Position numbers and translations under genes: made by a program. Shown here in pieces: positions 11,227-24,400 of a stretch of 64,000 nucleotides of DNA (positions within the stretch are counted from its first letter, which is position 1; each line of letters starts with the position of its first letter). The stretch spans positions 20,398,001 through 20,462,000 of the forward strand of contig JBANAY010000003.1 of the NCBI GenBank assembly GCA_037952775.1, given 5' to 3'. The notes under the pieces are model-generated. The model worked only from the letters and a program-made list of their open reading frames with translations, searched no databases and was not told the origin of the DNA. Origin of the DNA: Clonostachys chloroleuca. Its lineage: Eukaryota; Ascomycota; Sordariomycetes; Hypocreales; Bionectriaceae.

Positions 11227-12718
11227 CTTGCTAAGAAAGATCGTGCTCTAGAAATATGTGATGAGTTGTCTTTGCTTTCGCTTTTGGCGGGGGCTCTTGT
11301 GGTTTGGTGATGATGATGATGAATAGTAGCAAACTCGTCTCAGAAGCTCGGGGAGGCCACCCTATTTATATGGTTGGCACCGGGGAGGTCGACTGTTACT
11401 TGAAATTCGTGGCATTTGGAACCTGTTGTTCCTGATTTTATTCATCTCATGTTTCGGCCAGCCTGTACCACCAGCCTCTTCTCAGAACAACCTCAGTTGC
11501 GGCCACACAACTTGGCAGTCTTAACTTGCAACTCCCATCCCGTTTTTTTGAACATTTAAATCATTGCACGGCTCTGTTAAGAACATTCTAAGATTTATCA
11601 CGAGACTCGCCAATACTAAACCCAGATATTGCAAAACACTGCGCATATTCCTTCTTCTCTGGTTACTCGAAGTTAAATGAATTGATATGCAAAGAATTTC
11701 AATTTCTTGATATTTGGAAACGGCTATCATCTTGAGTATTCATTGTAGAGTCTGGTTTGCAGCAAAATAGGAACTGAATGAGTTGGTAATATACTCTAAT
11801 CACCCACCACTTGTGTGTTTTCAGCCAATTCAGATTATTCCGGCTTCTTGTACCACTTTTGAATTTTCAAGTGGATACAAATTGTCATTGATTTGATTGT
11901 AAACTGCTGGTGGTTAAAGTATCCTATTCGGAGATTAACGGTTGATTCGAGTTGCGGAGGTAGTACATAACGTAAGTTCCTAAGCACCTACAGATGAGGT
12001 AAAATGTTACACTGGATCGTGCATAAGCGAACACGTTAGAGATTCTGTTACCCCAAAACTGCAGATCGTGGTGTTACAAAACAAGAACTCATTGTATTCT
12101 AGCCCTACCAGTGATTATGGAACTAGTGAAACGTAGGACAGCTTCAGACAACGCATCATGAAGACAAATGAATATTTATATACTCTGTAACTTTCAAGAT
12201 AAAAAGTGTTGTCAGGAATCAGTAGGCGTTAGGAGACCCGGACCTCGATAGTGTTGGATATTATCGCCAGCACGGAGGGGAAATGGTCAGCCCTACCAGT
12301 TCCTACCTGCTATTTTTGGTGTGTGGCGATTCTCGATCGGTTTCTGGAAGTATTTCATAAAGACCAGGGTCAAATGCTGCGCGTCTGCATTGTGAATGGC
12401 ATTAAATGACATTGCTGACGGCTGTTTGCCACGCTAACTGCCACAGTTATGCATTGCGGCGAATAGTGATCTTCTTATGTCTGCCGCGGTTCCCACATTA
12501 TGGTTGATTAGCACGTATAGAAAGCCGCAACACTTCAGGGATCGGACTCCTTCGATGCTGGATACTCCGTAGGCTGCTTACTGAAACGCGCTTGAAGAAA
12601 TGTGCTCCATATTAATTCGAGCGTTATTAATAAATACCCCTTCTTCTTTCTTCTCAATCCATCAAACTGTCTCGTTCGCCTTCAGATCTCATTCTCAAGA
12701 CGTAAGTTGGAAGTGAGA
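11227..12718. other. Intergenic, A/T-rich, no gene seen
   Basis: About 1.5 kb with frequent stops in all frames. It contains the TATA-like element of the upstream small gene (11364-11370, minus strand) and the leader of the DUF3176 gene. No repeats or RNA genes were seen. Confidence 0.5.
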
Positions 12719-14730
12719 ATGGGGTCACCAACCACCCGGTCCATCGGGCTGTGGACCTGGGAAATTGCTTCCCTCGTCGCGTCAATAGCGCAGTTTGTTG
12801 CCATGATTGCTATCCTAATCTCCTTTGACGGCAAGGAGATATTTGATGGGCCGCTTGTAACCCTCAATACTGTTGTGTCGATCCTGGCACTCGGGTCCAA
12901 GGCCTCGCTGTTGACATTGGTCGCAAATTGTATTAGCCAAGCCAACTGGTCCCTTTTCTCCGGACCGCCGCGTCGCCTGTATGATTTCGAAATCGTGGCC
13001 GACGCGAGCCGTGGGCCTCTGGGCAGTTTGCGACTGCTCATTAGCAGAAGTTTCAAGGGAGGGTGAGAGAGATGGAGAACCCGATCGCGTAACAGACGGT
13101 GGAAGGAGAGATGATGGCTAACAAGAACCGTTTTAGAGCTATTGTGCGCGCAGGCGCATCGATCACCATATTGGCCATAGGGCTGGGCCCGTTTGCCCAG
13201 CAACTCATCCAGATTGAGCAAAGACAGGCGGTGGAGAATGGTGGGAGGTTTGCACGAGCTCAGTACTATGATCTGTCCTATGCAAAGTCTACCGAACTCA
13301 ACCTCATGGAGGATGAAGCTGAGAGCTATGTTGCCGTCACCACGACACCAGTCAACTTCGGAATGCAGGCCGCCGTGATGTATGGCCTGACCGGTAAAAC
13401 AAAACTCATTTTGCAACAATCCGATTACGACTGCCCCGGTAGCCACTGTGAGTTCCCCAAGGTTACTTCTCTAGCTGTATGCAGCAAGTGTGTCAACCTC
13501 GAATCTTCTCTGGAAAGGCGTGAGAAAGAAAACAGCACTGTGTTTTCCGTCGCCCTACCAAACGGGGTTACATGGCAAGAGGTTGGAACTGCAACGAAAT
13601 TTACACTTCCGAACGGGCTGTTTTTGGACAACCTCCATAATCCGCAGAAACGACAAAGGGTTCTCATGACAATGCTTGGGACATCAAACTCAAGCAAAAC
13701 AGTTGCTATGAAAGACATCGACACACTCATCTGGTCGCAAAGCGTAATCAAGATGAATAACGAAACTGGATATCTTGCGAAGAACGAGAGTTGGACAGAG
13801 CCAAAGGCTGAAGCAACGGAGTGTGCCCTCTACTACTGTGCAAAGGATTACGCGTTTGAAGCTCGTAACGGTACACTCATGGCCACATCTTCCGTGGTCA
13901 ATGAAGCATATAAACGGAACCCAAACTCATGGAAGCTAGATGATGAAGCCAACATGGTTGGATCAGAATTTGCTCCGCCGCCTTTGCCAGCGGAGCAACA
14001 AGAGAGCTTGGCTTTCCATAGAAACTATTCCTGGTACACTCGATCTGATCTACAGCTCTCGAAGGATTTTACGAAAGATGAGGGTTGGAATATTACCCAA
14101 ACAGCCGTTGAGGTTGTCAACTATATCGCTCAAAGCGTTTTCTCGACCTGCAAGCCAGACGAGAGGAAGAATTGTTCAGCCGTAGCGGAGGATCGAGGCG
14201 CGCCGACAGGTTATCTCAGTGATCAATATCGAACAACAAACCTGAGATACGATCCCGAGGTAGCGCAAATTCTCTGGGACTCTAACGACATCCCACAGAC
14301 CTTTGAGAATCTCGCTATGAGCATGAGCAATACGATTCGCGCTGGAGATAGCATGCAGTCCACTGATGAGGGCAAAGTTCTCCATTATGTCACTGTGTAC
14401 AAGATTCGGTGGGTTTGGGTTGTGCTTCATGCTACTGTCGAGGTTTCTGCGGCCCTATTCCTCATTTTAACTCTGTTGTACAAGTTCCCAACAGGAGGGA
14501 GAATTCCGGTGTGGAAGTCGAGCGAAATGGCGACAATGTCAAAGGGAAGTCAAGTTTCGAGTATTTTCAAAGGCGCACGTACTCTGGAGGAATTGAACAA
14601 GCGAGCAAAGGAAGCTTCCGTCAAACTAGTCATCAAGGACGGCGAGCCCACCGAGTTCGTAGGGGAGGAATACGTGCAAATGGTTGGGAAGCAACATAGC
14701 TCACAAGAATACCTGGGGCATGGGAATTGA
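12719..14730 (+). CDS. DUF3176 family multi-pass membrane protein
   Basis: Two exons, 12719..13062 and 13137..14730; the 74-nt intron (GTGAGA...GCTAAC...TTTTAG) joins SRSFKGG to AIVRAGASITILAIG and gives 645 residues. The N-terminal block (TWEIASLVASIAQFVAMIAI, then LLTLVANCISQANWSLFS and the GPLGSLRLL segment) is the fungal DUF3176 signature. Two helices lie in exon 1, one at the start of exon 2 (ASITILAIGLGPFAQQLI) and one near the C-terminus (WVWVVLHATVEVSAALFLIL). Between them is a large, presumably extracytoplasmic region with many Cys and several Asn-X-Ser/Thr sites, followed by a short cytosolic tail. The role of the family is unknown. It ends 113 bases from the end of the convergent HET gene. 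Confidence 0.88.
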
Positions 14731-14843
14731 GTGACAAACAACGCAGGAGTATGTAGTAATGTCAACCCCATGATTATGAGCTCGGTGAGCATTGCATACT
14801 ATCACGACCTTTTCAGAATGCGAGACGGATGAAAAGAAGTATC

Positions 14844-16856
14844 CTATTTCAGAAGGAATAGGTCGCCAACATAATATCCATCGCCCTCTATAGACTCATC
14901 TTTTGCCAAGCCTTGGACTCCCTCTCCGTCCATCATGCCATGTACGTATGCCTCACTTCAGAAATCGTATTAGCAGCATTCTGATGGAATGGTGTAGAGC
15001 ACTCACCCGATAAACTCAAAGTCTTTGCCATTGTCCTCAGCTTTTGGACGTAAAACGCAAGGCCAGCGAAAACCAAAGAGGATAGCGATTACGTCGCCCT
15101 CGGTCACCTTGTGGTTGGCCAAACCCATGTAGCTGGTGTCAGTGAGGAAGAACCTCCGCTCGCAATATGCGTCCAGAATCGCCAGCAACCATTCGGCGCT
15201 ATATCCTAGTTTGTAGAACTTTTCGAGAGCCTGATCCCGCACAGCTCTGTCTTCGGGAGTAGCCTGCGGCATTTGCGTGACGTCGAAGAAGTCCATATAT
15301 GTCTCAACGTATCTCTCCATTGAGATTTCCTTCTCTTTCAAACCCTTGCTCAAAATGCCGCCCAATATCGTAAGCCCAAAGGCTTGCTTAACGTCTTCGC
15401 CAGTCGGGTAGGTATCTAGTCTTTGCATACAATCCTGGTAGACTTCGCGGAGCCCACTGGACTGGAACAATTCGCCAAAATGACAATACTGACTCCTGTA
15501 GGTTACCTTACCGATGATCTTGCCCTGTACTGCCAGAGCATATGGATCGTCCGTAGGAATATACTTGTATCTACCATTCCTATGAGAATTTATCTTGAAT
15601 GGTTTCCCGATCTCCCACTCGCAGCCTTGTCCAGTTCGTTGCCTCCAATCTGGGACCCAGCTCGGCCAGCCTAGTTCGTTGCTTGGTTGTCTTGCTGACC
15701 ATATAAGATCAACACCATCCGAAAAATCTGTTCTCAATATTATATCGGCCGCATTCGTGAATACGTCCTTGACAGATAGGGAGTAGTCTACGGCAATCTG
15801 CTTGTCATCTCCGAAACCGCCATCCAGCTCAGAGATGCCAACCACAGAATACACCTTGTCTCGGGGATCAGAAGCCAGGCGAGGCCGCAACTCCTCAAGA
15901 AGATCACGCAGACCCCACTTGCATGTAGGCCTCATCTTCTGCCCAAAAAGTTGCGGGTGGTATTCGCTTCCCATCTTGGCGCGCCATGGGATAGACACCA
16001 TCTGATTGACCAGCCACATGCCACCCACGCCGCGGCTGTGGCGGCTGTGTATGGCCTCGGCTTTGTAGACGAACCACTTGGCGGCGGCACTCACGAGCTC
16101 CCATTGCAGAGTGTAGGAGCCGTACACGACGAAGGCCTTGCGCGCTTGGATGATCTCCTGCACGGTCCACATCCGTTGATACCAGGGTTTGTCAAAGAAC
16201 TCGGAGAAGGCATCCCAGGACTCCAAATCATCAAAAGAGATGCCCAACTCGTTAGATTTCTCCACTGTGTATTTCTCAACCTTCTCGAGCTTCGTAGCTT
16301 CGTGTTCTTCGTCATCAACATAGTGGTCCCATCGGAACATGTCCGTAGTATCGGGGAGGGCGATTTCTCCAACCTGCTTGACGAAATCAACAGCTTTCGA
16401 GGCACTTTCGGTTTCCGGTCCCAACCAAATGAGGACCGTTTCTGCTTCTATTCACTGTGAGCATGCGGGTCTGATGCTAAGAGGGGAAATGGACGTACTG
16501 TCATATATTACATTCATCTTACTAACTTGCCTCGATTTGTCGACTAGGTCCTCCTGGTCGATGCATATTTGATCAATCCATAAGGTCTTGTGAGGACTAA
16601 CCTCAACAATCTCACAAAGTGCCTCGTGGAGTGAAGTCGTGATACTCAGCACCTTTCCATCGCATGGAACGTCGACCCGGGTGGAGGGATCTCCCCAGCA
16701 ATAGGACAGCGCCGTGTATTTTATCGGATCATCTGAGTTCAGTGTAACGTGTTGTATGCTCGCTTCCAGCTCGCCTTTCTTCGCCTGATTGAAAGTCACC
16801 AGACGGATTTCCGAGTCCGTCACTGGCGAGTAGGCGTATTTCTCTGAACGTGACAT
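14844..16856 (-). CDS. HET-domain (heterokaryon incompatibility) protein
   Basis: Three exons on the minus strand, 16499..16856, 15007..16447 and 14844..14955, total 636 residues. Intron 1 (51 nt) restores IYDKAETVLIWLGPE; intron 2 (GTGAGT, branch GCTAATA) joins EFIG to EAYVHGMMDGEG. The HET block is complete: IKYTALSYCWGDP, TTSLHEAL, LWIDQICIDQED, then VLIWLGPE. HET proteins trigger regulated cell death after fusion of genetically different hyphae, usually together with NLR-type partners; whether this one does is not shown. The C-terminal half has the common LASDPRDKVYSVVGIS and GYYVGDLFLLK-type ending of long HET proteins. The start is the ATG at 16856. Confidence 0.92.
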
Positions 16857-17613
16857 CGTCTATGCCAAAAAAAAAATTATCCCGTGGTTTGTGACGTCTT
16901 GTTGTGATTCATGTGCGAAGAAACCACCGAAACCTAGTTGCTTGTCTACTTTGAAATCAGCGAATGATAGTATTTGGGAGTCTGGCCGCATGTAACTCAC
17001 ATCTGGCGTGGCGGTGTATTGGGCTGACGTGAGAAGGCTGTGAGGGCCCAGATATGAAACGGTCTAATGCGGCCTGGTCCACCTCTAGGCAGCCGGGCTC
17101 TTGCAAGGACTGCGCTCCTCCATGGTGCGCCCTATCACCCTAAATTTTGCTTCAAACTGTGGAAGTATGTTCTCCAATAGCTCTAGCATCAACATTGCCC
17201 TATTTCTTCCCGAGTATTCCATGATTGAGCAAGAAACCATTACGAATATCCTTAACACCTGTTTGGTAAGTGAATACTCTGACCGCTTCGTCTACATTGC
17301 TAACCGTGGCTTATTCCCGTCAGTAACTCCTATCAAGTGACTATGTAATAGGTTGTAGTTAAGTTAGAGTTCCATGAATCAAGAATAACTTTTGCAAAGG
17401 TTGCAATCCAAACAAGCCGAGGACGAGAACTTCTGATCAGAAATAAGATAATCGTGAAGTGTTATGCCAGAACGTACAATTCTAAACCCTAAGAAGCTCC
17501 ATGATGTGAGGTGTTAGCCCTCGGTCGTGACCTATGCAGCAAACTTTCCGAATTCCAACCAGCGAATAGCGTATGTTCCGGGATTTCTCATGTATTCTAA
17601 CATTGATTTGGAG
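16857..17613. other. HET upstream region, no gene seen
   Basis: A 79-codon plus-strand frame at 17101-17340 has no features and no supporting context. A run of nine A near 16866-16874 lies just upstream of the HET start. Confidence 0.5.
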
Positions 17614-18529
17614 TCATTCTCGATAGTTGTATTGATGGGCTATACAACTTGAACGGCCATGGCCAGAAACCACTAGGAACCTAGCCATTTGTGGAGCAGA
17701 AACCTCAAACTTGAAGATTTGGCCTTCGGCGGTTGTCACATATCCTGATACCCCGTCTTCCGCCAGGGTCAATGAGCATGGCCGCCCCATTTCTACATTC
17801 TGCGCAATCTGAGTTGCGGCGCCATTGGGAAACACTCTGACTACGCTGGGGTTCCGCTGCGGCCCTATATCTGCGATCCCATGTTTGTCAAGAGCAAAGT
17901 CATCCGAACTGGCATCGGTAGAGATAACCTGGATGTCTCCAGACTTTTGGCCGTCTTCAGTAATGGCGAATTTCCCATAGTAACTAGTGTCCGTGTTGAC
18001 AAAGTACACATAGTTGTCGAGGATCTTGAGCCCGTTCACACCGGGGTTTCCAACTAGAAGATCATCTTTGAGAAATGATTTCTGACTCTCCGCTTGTAGT
18101 GTTAACCCTAATGACCATCCCAGCGAGGGCATCAGAGACAAGGACCATATCAGGCTGAGTGAGGACAGTCACCAAGCCATCTGGGAGGTCAGCGTCGATA
18201 CTGGCGGCAGCTTCAATTTCCGGACTCTGCTCGTTGCTCAAATCAACGGTATACACGGTTCCGTTGCTCCAACGAGAGAGACCTAGACTTGGGATACCAG
18301 CTGCGATCGCATATTTATCTTCGCCGACGGAGTCAATTCCAAGGATGCCATATTCTCCAAATGTGGCCACGACTCGGCTAGATGGGCTTTCTGATTGAAT
18401 ATCGATATCCAGAAGAATCCTGCTGGTTATGGTGGTGACAAGAAGGTTGCCATTTGGTCGAATAATGCTGTTCTCGAAGTTGAAGTCGGAATCGTTGAAT
18501 ACCAAGGTTGCTGCGTTGATTGACGACAT
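17614..18529 (-). CDS. SMP-30/gluconolactonase-type six-bladed beta-propeller protein, frame broken
   Basis: Two overlapping minus-strand frames make one protein of about 304 residues. The first, from the ATG at 18529, reads MSSINAATLVFNDSDFNFEN and then RPNGNLLVTTITS, the first blade typical of fungal SMP-30/LRE-like propellers. The second supplies LLVGNPGVNGLKILDNYVYF, DDFALDKHGIADI and GRPCSLTLAEDGVSGYVTTA, with blades in the correct order. They are out of frame by one base at an AAA run (18067-18069): removing one A gives EIISQDDLLVGNPGVNG as in homologues. No intron fits there. Homologues usually have a secretory signal before the first blade; none is attached to this ATG, so the 5' end may also be missing. 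Either a pseudogene or a consensus error. Confidence 0.65.
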
Positions 18530-19826
18530 TTCCACGAATGCCTATGAGAATGACACCGGGAATCATACGTTTGCAGCGTCAAAGAATTGAATGTAGGAGT
18601 AGTTTATTATAACAAACGGGCCCTCGATCAGGGTCTCGGGTTTGAAACAAGGCATACGCAATCGCCCCTAAAAACAAGCTTCCTTGCCTGGCAATTTCCG
18701 AACTTTCAAATATCACCTGCCTATAGAATACATCCTAATTGATATCATCTGCTATATAACCATGCGGCCTACTGGGAAAGGGACCACATAGAGGTGAAGG
18801 TCAAGACCCACAGTGGAAAGTTACAGAAGAAACGAGCTCAGAATCAGATGATGGTGATTAGGTAGGCCTCAACACCAAGAGAGCCAACACCGTTCTTTCA
18901 GTGTTCATCTTTCAGTACATTGTGTTGATGGCGGACGCCTTGCCTCGGCGATATCACAGACAGCCTTCACGACAGCTTGCAAACCCGAAGGGAGATCAAC
19001 GAGCAGGTGGATCTCGAGGGTAATGAATTTCTAAACTCGATATAAGTTGAATCGTACGATTGAAATGAAATATAAACGTACTCCCCATATTGATATCCGA
19101 GTGGCTTGTGGGAGAAGAGACAATAAGGATGACCGCGCCCAATAGGTGTATCTGCAGGCACTATGCTGGGTTATCACTTCTTGATCGGTCCAATATTGCC
19201 CATCTATTTTGGCTTTAAGAATCAAGCTAGAGATTTATTCTAGTATTTTTCTTTTCCACATCATAAATTGACATATTTGGTGAGGCTGAAAACGCCTTAT
19301 GGCTGTGCGGTCGCCAGTCCAACAGTTCTTATCGATAGGCCCCGCCACAACGCGTAAAAAAGCTCGAGCGTCAGTCAGCACCAGAATAAGTTGAGTCAAA
19401 GTCGGCATAAAATCATAATTGCAGTGATTGGCCTACCCTTTTAGCCACAATATGCAATAAGCTAGTCGCTTTCAACGAGTGACGGCTGCCCCGATACCTG
19501 CCAAAGCTCCGATAAGCGCCAGTGAAGTGTTTTGCCACGTCCCGTCACACGTAAACAGACGACAGCGGCACAAACAAAGGGAGGCACCACGTCAAGCAAC
19601 ATTCTCTCAGCGACCGCAGGGCGAGGCGTTACATAAAAAGGAACTTGATTGCGTCGAGCTGGAGAGGGAGCACGCACTTTTCATCCCTTTCTCATTGACT
19701 GCCCGTTGGTGATTTTTTCTCGTGAAACTCGCCGACTCACCCCGCGTAAGCACCTACCAGCAGCGCCGTGGTCATCTCAAACAGGCGGGCCTGTTTACTG
19801 TCAAGAAGAAGACAGACGATTCAATC
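18530..19826. other. Intergenic between propeller gene and cdk1
   Basis: No gene recognised. A missing signal-peptide exon of the propeller gene could lie at its left end (an ATG at about 18566 in another phase) but cannot be joined cleanly. The right part is the cdk1 promoter and leader. Confidence 0.45.
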
Positions 19827-20889
19827 ATGGATAACTATCAGAAGCTAGAAAAGCTCGGCGAGGGTGAGTCCCCCGGCGGCCCCCAAGATACCCAGCCTAA
19901 CCTCCATCACAGGAACCTATGGTGTGGTCTACAAGGCCCGCGATCTCGCCCACGGCGGCCGTCTGGTAGCCTTGAAGAAGATCCGCCTCGAGGCCGAAGA
20001 TGAGGGTGTTCCCAGCACGGCCATCCGCGAAATTTCGCTTCTCAAGGAAATGAAGCATCCCAACATCATGCGCCTCCACAACATCGTCCACGCCGACGGC
20101 CACAAGCTCTACCTCGTGTGCGAGTTCATTGATCTTGATCTCAAGAAGTACATGGAGGCACTGCCTGTGAGCGATGGCGGTCGCGGAAAGGCCCTGCCCG
20201 AGGGCTGCTCGACACAGCTCGCCCGTCTGGGCCTGGGCGACGTCGTCATCAAGAAGCTCATGCTCCATCTCTGCGAGGGCGTCCGCTACTGCCACTCTCA
20301 CCGCGTGCTGCATCGCGATCTCAAGCCTCAGAATTTGCTTATTGATAGAAACGGCAATCTCAAGCTTGCTGACTTTGGCCTCGCCCGCGCCTTTGGCGTC
20401 CCGCTGCGCACGTACACCCACGAGGTCGTGACGCTCTGGTACCGCGCCCCCGAGATCCTGCTCGGCGGCAGGCAGTACTCTACCGGTGTGGACATGTGGT
20501 CCGTGGGCTGCATCTTTGCGGAGATGTGCACGCGAAAGCCCCTGTTCCCCGGTGACTCTGAGATTGACGAGATTTTCAAGATCTTCCAGTACGTCGTCCA
20601 CCCTTGGCCTTGATGAAAATGCATTAACTAAGTCTACTACAGAACCCTGGGAACCCCTTCAGAGGAAGACTGGCCCGGTGTCACGACGTATCCCGACTTC
20701 AAGGCCTCGTTCCCCAAGTGGGTTAGAAACTCCTCGGTCGAAATCTGCAGAAACCTCGATCAGACGGGTCTCGATCTGCTCGAAAACATGCTCGTCTACG
20801 ATCCCGCGGGCCGCATCTCCGCCAAGGCCGCCGTCAATCACCCCTACTTTGAAGGCCTGCCTGAGGGATCGGCACTAGCTACAGCTTAA
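19827..20889 (+). CDS. cdk1: Cyclin-dependent kinase 1 (Cdc2/NimX)
   Basis: Three exons, 19827..19863, 19913..20588 and 20643..20889, giving 319 residues. It is the main cell-cycle Ser/Thr kinase, driving G1/S and G2/M with cyclins in nucleus and cytoplasm. Diagnostic residues: Gly loop GEGTYG (11-16) with the inhibitory Thr-Tyr pair, catalytic Lys34 in VALKK, the exact PSTAIRE cyclin-binding helix (46-52), HRDLKPQN (146-153), DFG (166-168) and T-loop Thr181 in [14 protein letters not shown]. The insert after the hinge ([10 protein letters not shown]) is typical of Pezizomycotina Cdc2. Intron 1 splits the Gly loop codon at GEG|TYG; intron 2 joins IFQ to TLGTP. Everything is intact, as expected of an essential gene; its neighbours are accessory. 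Confidence 0.98.
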
Positions 20890-21462
20890 ATATGCGTAGG
20901 GGTAGACGGTTGGCACGTGGCGATGAAGAATAGAGCATTGGAGGGATACAACAGGGGCAAATTGCTCAAGTTTGACTGCATTGCTATCTTTTCAGCTTTG
21001 CAAGGCTATCTAAAGACTTGCGACCAGAGGGAATAAGGAAGAGGCAAGCAGGGCGTCTGTAGCACATGTTTGAAAAGCTTAACTCTTTGACATTATCAAG
21101 CTTATAAGTTTCACTAGCAATTCACTACATTTTCTGTTGCACCAAACAATCGGCACAAAAGTCATCAGAATGATGAACGGGTAGATGAGCAGTACCCTTG
21201 TAAGCCCTCTCCTCTCGATGAGAATGATTGGCAACGCGCGGTGGCTGTGCACGGCGCTTAATATGCATGCTTACATCCAGCTGAATCGAATATGCCTTGC
21301 CTCCAGTCCCCGCCTATAGATTAGGCATAACTCTACGATGCCCAAAGGCATCTAATCAGCTCAACGAGAGCATCCAAAAACTGCCGCCATCTGTGTCCGC
21401 TTCGAGATCAAACTAGTACAGGTATCAATACTAGATGCGCCGGGCTGCCCCTTTCTGTGCCG
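20890..21462. other. Intergenic between cdk1 and the NACHT gene
   Basis: Holds the cdk1 3' region and the NACHT gene leader. An out-of-frame upstream ATG (about 21434) precedes the chosen NACHT start. No other gene seen. Confidence 0.5.
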
Positions 21463-24400
21463 ATGACAACGCAAAGTACTATCAGCAGTGCAGATGTGGA
21501 GCAACAGGCTATCAGCAGAGCGGCGGCTGCCTTTGCTCAACTCCGCGGGGGCAATGATTCGCTCAAAGAATGCATCAACAACGCGACGAACGTTTCTGGG
21601 CTGGTAGAATCCATTGAGAGACGCCATAGGCACCTGGCAAGGAAATCTTCATCCAAATTACTCGCACTTCTTCAAAAGCACACGACATGGCTGGACAGCT
21701 TTTCCGGACTGATCGATGGTGCCGTGGAGACTCGAGCTGATCTCCTCTGCCCCGTGTGGGCGCCTATCCGGCTCTTACTTCTCGTAAGGAGAATCTTGTG
21801 AACCCTTGAGACTTTTAAGAACTTCAGCTGTTGACGAGTGTAGGCGTCCAACTTTCACGCCCAGGTTGCCCAGCAAATCACTACAATGATTGAAATCATT
21901 ACCGAGAGCCTGCCTCGGCTAGAACTGTACAAGAAGCTACAGTCAGACAAAAGTCTTCAAATTGCACTCTTGAATATATTCACGGATATCGTGGAGTTTT
22001 GCGCCGTCACATACAAGTACTTCAAGCGCGGGACGTTGGGTACGTTTCACTATGATATAATCTAAGAGTGATGTAGCTGAACTGCTAAACCAAAATATGA
22101 GCAGTGCGCATAGGAAAGTTGATCCTAACACCTCTCAAGACGGAATTCGACAATCTGTGCAAGCGCCTCAGATGGCACACCAAGAATGTCGATGATACTG
22201 CAGTCGCCATCGAGCTTTTGCGGGCTGCTGATTTCCGAGCCAAGATGCAGGCGCAGAACGCCGAGAATATGAGGTCCAGGTGCGACACCTGGCTGAACCC
22301 AGCGAATATGCTGGGTGTCCATCAGGCAAGGTCCCGGATGAGAGTCGCCGGTACGTGCGAGTGGCTGTTGTCGAGCCAAGCATACGATAGCTGGCTCAGG
22401 ACCGAGAGTTGTCTGGCCGAGGACAGATTGCTCAGTATTCTTGGCAAGGGCGGCTGTGGGAAATCCATCCTTTCGTCTTACATTGTAGAAAATACGCAGG
22501 AGTGGCATGGCATCACGATATACTTTTCGTTCTCCGGGGCGGATGCACCTCGCCAGACGCTCCGAAGCCTGGTTCGCTCGTTGGTGTCACAACTCGTTCA
22601 TAAGCCTGAGTATATGGGCGGGTACGAACTGGTGCATGAGTTGACTATGCAAGAAGGGTACTCGACGTATGATCTGTGGACTCTTCTGCATAAGATTCTC
22701 GGCTTGGGCACGGCTCCTCTATTCTTGGTTGTCGACGGAGTAGACGAGTGTTCTGAGCCAGCCGAACAGCTAGTCGAACACGTCATGAATATTCTCAACG
22801 TTATTCAATCTTGCAAGATCGTTCTCCTTGGGAGAGCTCATGTTTCGGAATTAAGAAGCCATAGCAGCAACATCATCGAGATGGACTCCACGGTTATCAA
22901 ATCAGATTTGCAATCATTTATCACCACCCAACTCCGCTCAAACACCAGACTTTACAGCCTTGGCATACAGGATTCCATTTCTCAAACACTGCTCGAGAGA
23001 TCCGACGGCATGTTTCTCTGGGTGAAGCTCATGATTGATGATTTGTCGAGGGCCTCCTCCGTGTCCGAGGTGACCCAAAAACTGGAGTGCCTGCCGAGAG
23101 GACTTCACGCAGCATACCACCAAATCATCCAGCACCTTGTACACACTCTAGATGATGTTGAGATCAAGCTAGCACAAAATATTCTCAGTTTCGTCGCAGC
23201 AGCAGGAAGGACGCTGGAGGTCGAAGAGCTGCACTGCCTTCAGGCCCTGTCCTCCCGGGCCAGCGCTGGAGATTACAGCCCAGGGTCCATACGGAATCAT
23301 ATTTACATCGACCCAGCCGAGAAGTTCTCGCGCGTATGCGGTGGTCTGCTCCATATCCTGGATGGAAAGGTCACGTTGGTGCACGTAACCGCAAAGGAAT
23401 TCTTGCAAAGGCCGGTCAACAAGCTGGAAACAGAGAGCCACCCTCAAGCGCTACTCTTTAGGGTTGACCTGATTCGTTCTCATGCGCTGTTCACCACAGC
23501 ATGCCTCGACTTTCTGCTGCTCGACGGAGCCGGAATAAGCCAGACGGACACACCACAAAGTCCCATGACCAAGAACATGCAGTTGTTCTTCAAGTATGCT
23601 GCAAAGTTCTTCGTCCACCATATCAAAAACTCTGGGCCAATTTCTGAAAGAAGATTGGCGAGAATCAGACAGCTCATCAATTCGGGTGGGATGGTTTCTC
23701 TCTATGAGCACTATTTTGTACTCATCCTTGAAGATGGGTACTATGAAGATCTAGAAGATGAATTCTCGAGCTTCTTCCAATGGGCCGAGACCCAGAATCT
23801 GGAACTTGGACCACAGAAGTCTTTCTTCACTGTTGCCCATGAAGAGTGCGTCCAAAGATTTGGCGCTGAAGACTGGCGGACCAAAGAGCTGGTGAGTCTA
23901 CTCACGGGCGAATCGCCACCGACAGAACATCCGCAGGTTGATCCAGCCGACAAGGTGGGAAGCAAGCAGGCCGCCGAGAGAGTCTCCGCCCTCATGAACT
24001 TGCTCAAAGAGAATCAGCAAATGCAAATAGTGACCAAAATCGACTTGCTTCTGAACATGCGATCACTGATCAGGATAAAGGCGCTGACTGACCCTCTTGA
24101 GGCACTCTTCCTCTTGATAATGAGGCAAGCGCACAGACTCCCAGCCGTCTTTCTAATGCTCGTCGGTAGCTTCTACCTAGATTTCAAAAAGCCACGACAG
24201 GCTTTGGCTGCGTTCGAGGCTGCTCTTGAAAATGTAGAACATCTCGACACGGCACTGAAGTTTGAGATATTGGATATCATCGGCAAGATATATACTTACA
24301 ATCTCATTGACTACACAAAGGCCGAGGCTGCCTACCGGAAGTCAGCATCGGGCAGACGTGAGATTCTCGGGTCTAATCACGAGAAAACGCTACATAGCCT

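Noticed and set aside
12682..13446. 254-codon minus-strand frame opposite the DUF3176 gene
   Set aside because: Overlaps exon 1, the intron and the start of exon 2 of a well-supported gene; no domain.
19897..20601. 234-codon minus-strand frame opposite cdk1
   Set aside because: Antisense of the kinase coding region.
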